A stretch of 7,783 nucleotides of DNA from Chloroflexota bacterium (lineage in GTDB: Bacteria; Chloroflexota; Limnocylindria; Limnocylindrales; CSP1-4). The stretch is taken from assembly GCA_021802185.1 (NCBI GenBank), contig JAKAAV010000092.1, forward strand, positions 1 through 7,783, read 5' to 3'. Below are positions 5,324 to 7,783 of the stretch, piece after piece (the first letter of the stretch is position 1; each line of letters opens with the position of its first letter). The translations under genes and the position numbers were made by a program. The notes under the pieces are model-generated. The model searched no databases. It was not told the DNA's origin and was given only the letters and a program-made list of their open reading frames with translations.

Positions 5324-5328
5324 CGGGG

Positions 5329-6894
5329 ATGCGCAATCGGGCGGGGCAGCGGGGGCAGATCCTCGTCGTGTTCGCGGGCGGGCTTGTCCTCGTGCTCTTG
5401 ATTGCGTCGCTCGTCTTCGACCTCGGCAGCGACTGGATGTTGCAGCGCCAGGCGCAGAACGCCGCCGACCCCGGGGCACTCGCCGCCGCCAAGTTCATTC
5501 CCGCCGTCACCGGCACCGGCGCCTCATCGGACATGATCGCCGCGGCCTGCTACTACGCACGGCAGAACGGCCTCTTCCCGTCCGCCACAACCAACGACCT
5601 GTCTCCCAGCGGCTGCGTCGCCCCGAACGATCCCGGCGGCGCCACTCTGACGGTGAACTACCCGCCCGTCGGGGCGTCCGCCGGCGAGTTCGCCGGGCGG
5701 CCCGGCTTCGTCCAGGTCGGCATCACCCGCCACCGCCAGAACTACTTCATGGGCATCATCGGGCAGCCGACGTCCACGGTCTCGGCGTCCGCGGTCGCCG
5801 CCAACACCACGGGGGACTCCAACTCCTACTCGCTCCTCTCGCTCGACCCGGGCTGCACGAACGGTGCGGGGCAGTTGGGTGGCAACGGCGGGGGCGGCAC
5901 GACCGGCAAGGTCTCGATCATTCCTGCGACCAATCCCGCCACTGGCACCCCATATGCGGGCGGTTACGTGCAGGTCAACTCGACATGCCAGTTCGTGTCC
6001 AGCCCGCCGACTACAACCGGGTGCCTGTCGAACGGAACCGGCGCCCTGCAGGTCTCCGGCGGTTCCTCGATCCAGGCGCCGGCGATCTCCGTCAGCGGGA
6101 CGTGCGCCGACAGCGGCACGATCACGACGAACGCCGTCGGCAACGGGGTCACACAGGGGGCCCTCCAGGTTGGCGACCCCCTTGCCGAACTGCAACCACC
6201 GACGCCGAACCCGACGGGGAACATGTGTCCCGACGGCACCACACCAACGCCGGACAACCCGAAGGGGTGCAAGCTGAACACGGCCGGGACGTACCAGATG
6301 TCGCCGGGCACGTACTACGGCGGCTGGTCAATCGGGAACAACGTCACGCTCCAGCTTCTGCCGGGCATCTACATCATGGCTGGCGGAGGGATCAAGCTGA
6401 ACTCTGGCGGGTCGATCACGTCGGTCGGTTCGTCCGGCAGCGGCCCCGCGCCGGTGCTGATCTACGGCACGGACGACCCGTACTTCCACTCCGCATGCAT
6501 GACCACGCCCGGAGGGACGGGCTGCCAGGCGGCGCTCGACTTCACGGCAAACTCGACGCTCGACATCGCCGGCTTGGTGTCGGGCCCGTACAAGGGCATG
6601 GTCATCTGGCAGGACGGCAAGTCGAGCTGCAACACGCCCGGCGGCGGCTGCAACGTGACGGTCGGCGGGCAGACGAACCTGAGCATCGCCGGCACGATCT
6701 ACGCGCCGAAGGTCCAGGTCACGCTGAACGGTGGCAGCTCCACGTCCGGCTGCACGGTCGGGTCGAGCACACCGAACTGCGCCGTCGTCCAGATCATCTC
6801 GTGGTGGTGGCAGATCACGGGTGGGTCGCAGCTGATCATGCCGTACGACCCGAACCAGCTGTACCAGCTCTCCCAGCGGGGGCTCGTTCACTGA
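5329..6894 (+). CDS. TadG-like pilus-assembly protein with a beta-rich exported domain
   Basis: Membrane-anchored exported protein of 521 residues. The N terminus, RGQILVVFAGGLVLVLLIAS, is a TadE/G-type membrane helix (about 10-33). It is followed by QAQNAADPGALAAAK (41-55), the pattern after the helix in TadG-type proteins, usually seen as NAADAAALA. Residues 128-158 (VQVGITRHRQNYFMGIIG, then TVSASAVAA) match the conserved strand segment that closes the N-terminal module. Residues of about 160-520 are Gly/Ser/Thr-rich with repeated short strands, for example TLQLLPGIYIMAGGGIKL and LSIAGTIYAPKVQVTLNGG, suggesting a beta-helix or beta-sandwich. A conserved-looking SWWWQITGGS lies near the end, and many cysteines are spread along the chain. 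Last gene of the operon. TadG proteins help assemble or anchor Tad pili; an adhesin role for the large C-terminal domain is inference. Confidence 0.82.
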   Translation: MRNRAGQRGQILVVFAGGLVLVLLIASLVFDLGSDWMLQRQAQNAADPGALAAAKFIPAVTGTGASSDMIAAACYYARQNGLFPSATTNDLSPSGCVAPNDPGGATLTVNYPPVGASAGEFAGRPGFVQVGITRHRQNYFMGIIGQPTSTVSASAVAANTTGDSNSYSLLSLDPGCTNGAGQLGGNGGGGTTGKVSIIPATNPATGTPYAGGYVQVNSTCQFVSSPPTTTGCLSNGTGALQVSGGSSIQAPAISVSGTCADSGTITTNAVGNGVTQGALQVGDPLAELQPPTPNPTGNMCPDGTTPTPDNPKGCKLNTAGTYQMSPGTYYGGWSIGNNVTLQLLPGIYIMAGGGIKLNSGGSITSVGSSGSGPAPVLIYGTDDPYFHSACMTTPGGTGCQAALDFTANSTLDIAGLVSGPYKGMVIWQDGKSSCNTPGGGCNVTVGGQTNLSIAGTIYAPKVQVTLNGGSSTSGCTVGSSTPNCAVVQIISWWWQITGGSQLIMPYDPNQLYQLSQRGLVH

Positions 6895-6960
6895 TCGGAT
6901 GACGCGCTCCGGTGCGCGCCATCTGCGGTGCGTCGCGATCCGCTGCCCTCGCCGCTTCCG
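6895..6960. other. Short convergent gap between TadG-like gene and amidohydrolase
   Basis: These 66 bases separate two converging stop codons. The only secondary structure seen is short and imperfect, for example GCGG with CCGC around a mismatched stem, and there is no U tract. Unlike the other convergent gap, at 1680-1832, no convincing terminator is visible. Confidence 0.6.
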
Positions 6961-7783
6961 TCAGTTGCCGTTTGCGCCCAGGTACCGCAGCGCCACCGCC
7001 GCGTGCAGGGCCGCCCCGACCGCCATCGCGTCCTCGTCGAATACCACGCGGTTCGAATGGTTTTGCGGCGCGTTCTCCGGGTCGACGTCGGCAGGCCGGC
7101 CACCGAGGTGCGCCATGGCGCCGGGCACCTTCTGGAGCACGTACGAGAAGTCCTCCGCGCCCATGACCGGGGCGTCCGGCACCACCACGTCGTCCGCACC
7201 GACCAGGTCGGTCGCGACCGTCCGCACCAGCTCCGCGAAGCCGGCGTCGTTGACCGTCACAGGGTAGCCCTGCTCGATCTCGAGCTCGACCGACGCGCCG
7301 TGGGCCGACGCGATCCCCTCGGCGACCCGCCGGATGCCCTCCTTCAGGCGCATCCGCGTCTCCTCCGACAGCGTCCGCATCGTGCCCTCGACGAACGCGG
7401 TCTCGGGGATGATGTTGTCTCGCGTGCCGGCGGTGATGTGCGCGATCGTGATGACCGCGGGGTCGAACACGCTGACGGTCCGCGTCACGAGCAGCTGGAG
7501 CGCGAGCACGATCTCTGCTGCGACCGGGATGGGGTCAAGCGCCTCGTGGGGGGCGGAGGCATGTCCGCCTCGGCCGCGCACCGTCATACGGATCGTGTCG
7601 GCGGCCGCATAGGTTGGCCCGGGCCTGATCGCAATCACGCCGCTGCGGTACTCGTTGGTGATGTGGATGGCGAACGCGGCCTCGACGGGCGACGGCGCCG
7701 AGTTGAGCAGCCCCTCCTCGAGCATGTAGCGCGCGCCGTGCCAGCCCTCCTCGCCGGGCTGGAACATGAACAGCACGTTGCCG
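6961..7783 (-). CDS. M20D-type amidohydrolase (HipO-like), 5' end beyond the window
   Basis: Zinc or manganese metallohydrolase that probably cleaves an N-acyl amino acid or similar amide in the cytoplasm. The C-terminal 273 residues are visible. It opens with GNVLFMFQPGEEG, where the Glu pair supplies the catalytic base and a metal ligand in M20D enzymes. FAIHI carries the next metal-binding His. GRGGHASAPHEALDPIPVAA belongs to the dimerisation (lid) domain. GAEDFSYVLQKVPGAMAHLG and NHSNRVVFDEDA are the C-terminal signature with the last His ligand. The N-terminal Cys-x-His metal motif and about 100-130 residues lie outside the window. The frame has no break. It converges on the TadG-like gene across a 66-base gap and is probably unrelated in function. 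Substrate cannot be told from sequence: hippurate, N-acetyl amino acids and auxin conjugates are all used in this family. Confidence 0.9.
   Translation of the reverse strand, partial: GNVLFMFQPGEEGWHGARYMLEEGLLNSAPSPVEAAFAIHITNEYRSGVIAIRPGPTYAAADTIRMTVRGRGGHASAPHEALDPIPVAAEIVLALQLLVTRTVSVFDPAVITIAHITAGTRDNIIPETAFVEGTMRTLSEETRMRLKEGIRRVAEGIASAHGASVELEIEQGYPVTVNDAGFAELVRTVATDLVGADDVVVPDAPVMGAEDFSYVLQKVPGAMAHLGGRPADVDPENAPQNHSNRVVFDEDAMAVGAALHAAVALRYLGANGN

Noticed and set aside
4944..6902. Plus-strand open frame of 652 codons across the Tad-like genes
   Set aside because: Arg/Pro/His-rich shadow in another frame of two genes with recognisable N-terminal motifs.
6895..6960. Terminator between the TadG-like gene and the amidohydrolase
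   Set aside because: Only short mismatched stems and no U tract; too weak to annotate.

Overview
The window is very GC-rich, with strong G/C preference at third codon positions. It fits a high-GC bacterium whose surface proteins resemble those of Chloroflexota or Actinomycetota. Evidence for this: an XRE-TPR regulator with a probably leaderless GTG start, a Ser/Ala/Pro/Thr-rich extracellular tail, TadE/TadG-type envelope proteins and a secreted S53 peptidase. Placement to phylum is inference; there is no rRNA or other marker gene here.

Layout. 1-380: left-edge sequence that may hold the last codons of an upstream gene, a 30-bp GC-rich tandem repeat (91-269), then an AT-richer promoter segment. 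381-1679 (+): XRE-family helix-turn-helix regulator with a long TPR-like helical domain. 1680-1832: convergent gap with a 10-bp tandem repeat and two perfect hairpins, probably a bidirectional terminator. 1833-3353 (-): secreted S53 (sedolisin) serine-carboxyl peptidase with all main catalytic residues but no room for the usual pro-domain. 3354-3703: divergent promoter region. 3704-6894 (+): a compact three-gene operon of two TadE-like pseudopilin proteins and one TadG-like protein. The first two genes overlap by ATGA, and the third has a strong Shine-Dalgarno overlapping the preceding stop. 6961-7783 (-): 3' two-thirds of an M20D-type amidohydrolase, cut by the right edge.

How the genes may work together. 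The three Tad-like proteins are each built as one N-terminal membrane helix with a Cys-containing exported domain, so they probably form an envelope-anchored assembly. The Tad motor, secretin and prepilin peptidase genes are not in the window. The divergently transcribed S53 peptidase is also exported. The XRE-TPR protein could regulate its neighbours, but nothing here proves it. The amidohydrolase looks like an unrelated metabolic gene that converges on the operon.

No complete new defence or mobile system is visible. The most notable signals are the TadE protein whose last third is a low-complexity stalk, the repeat and hairpin motif shared between two intergenic regions, and the direct repeat next to the operon's -10 element.
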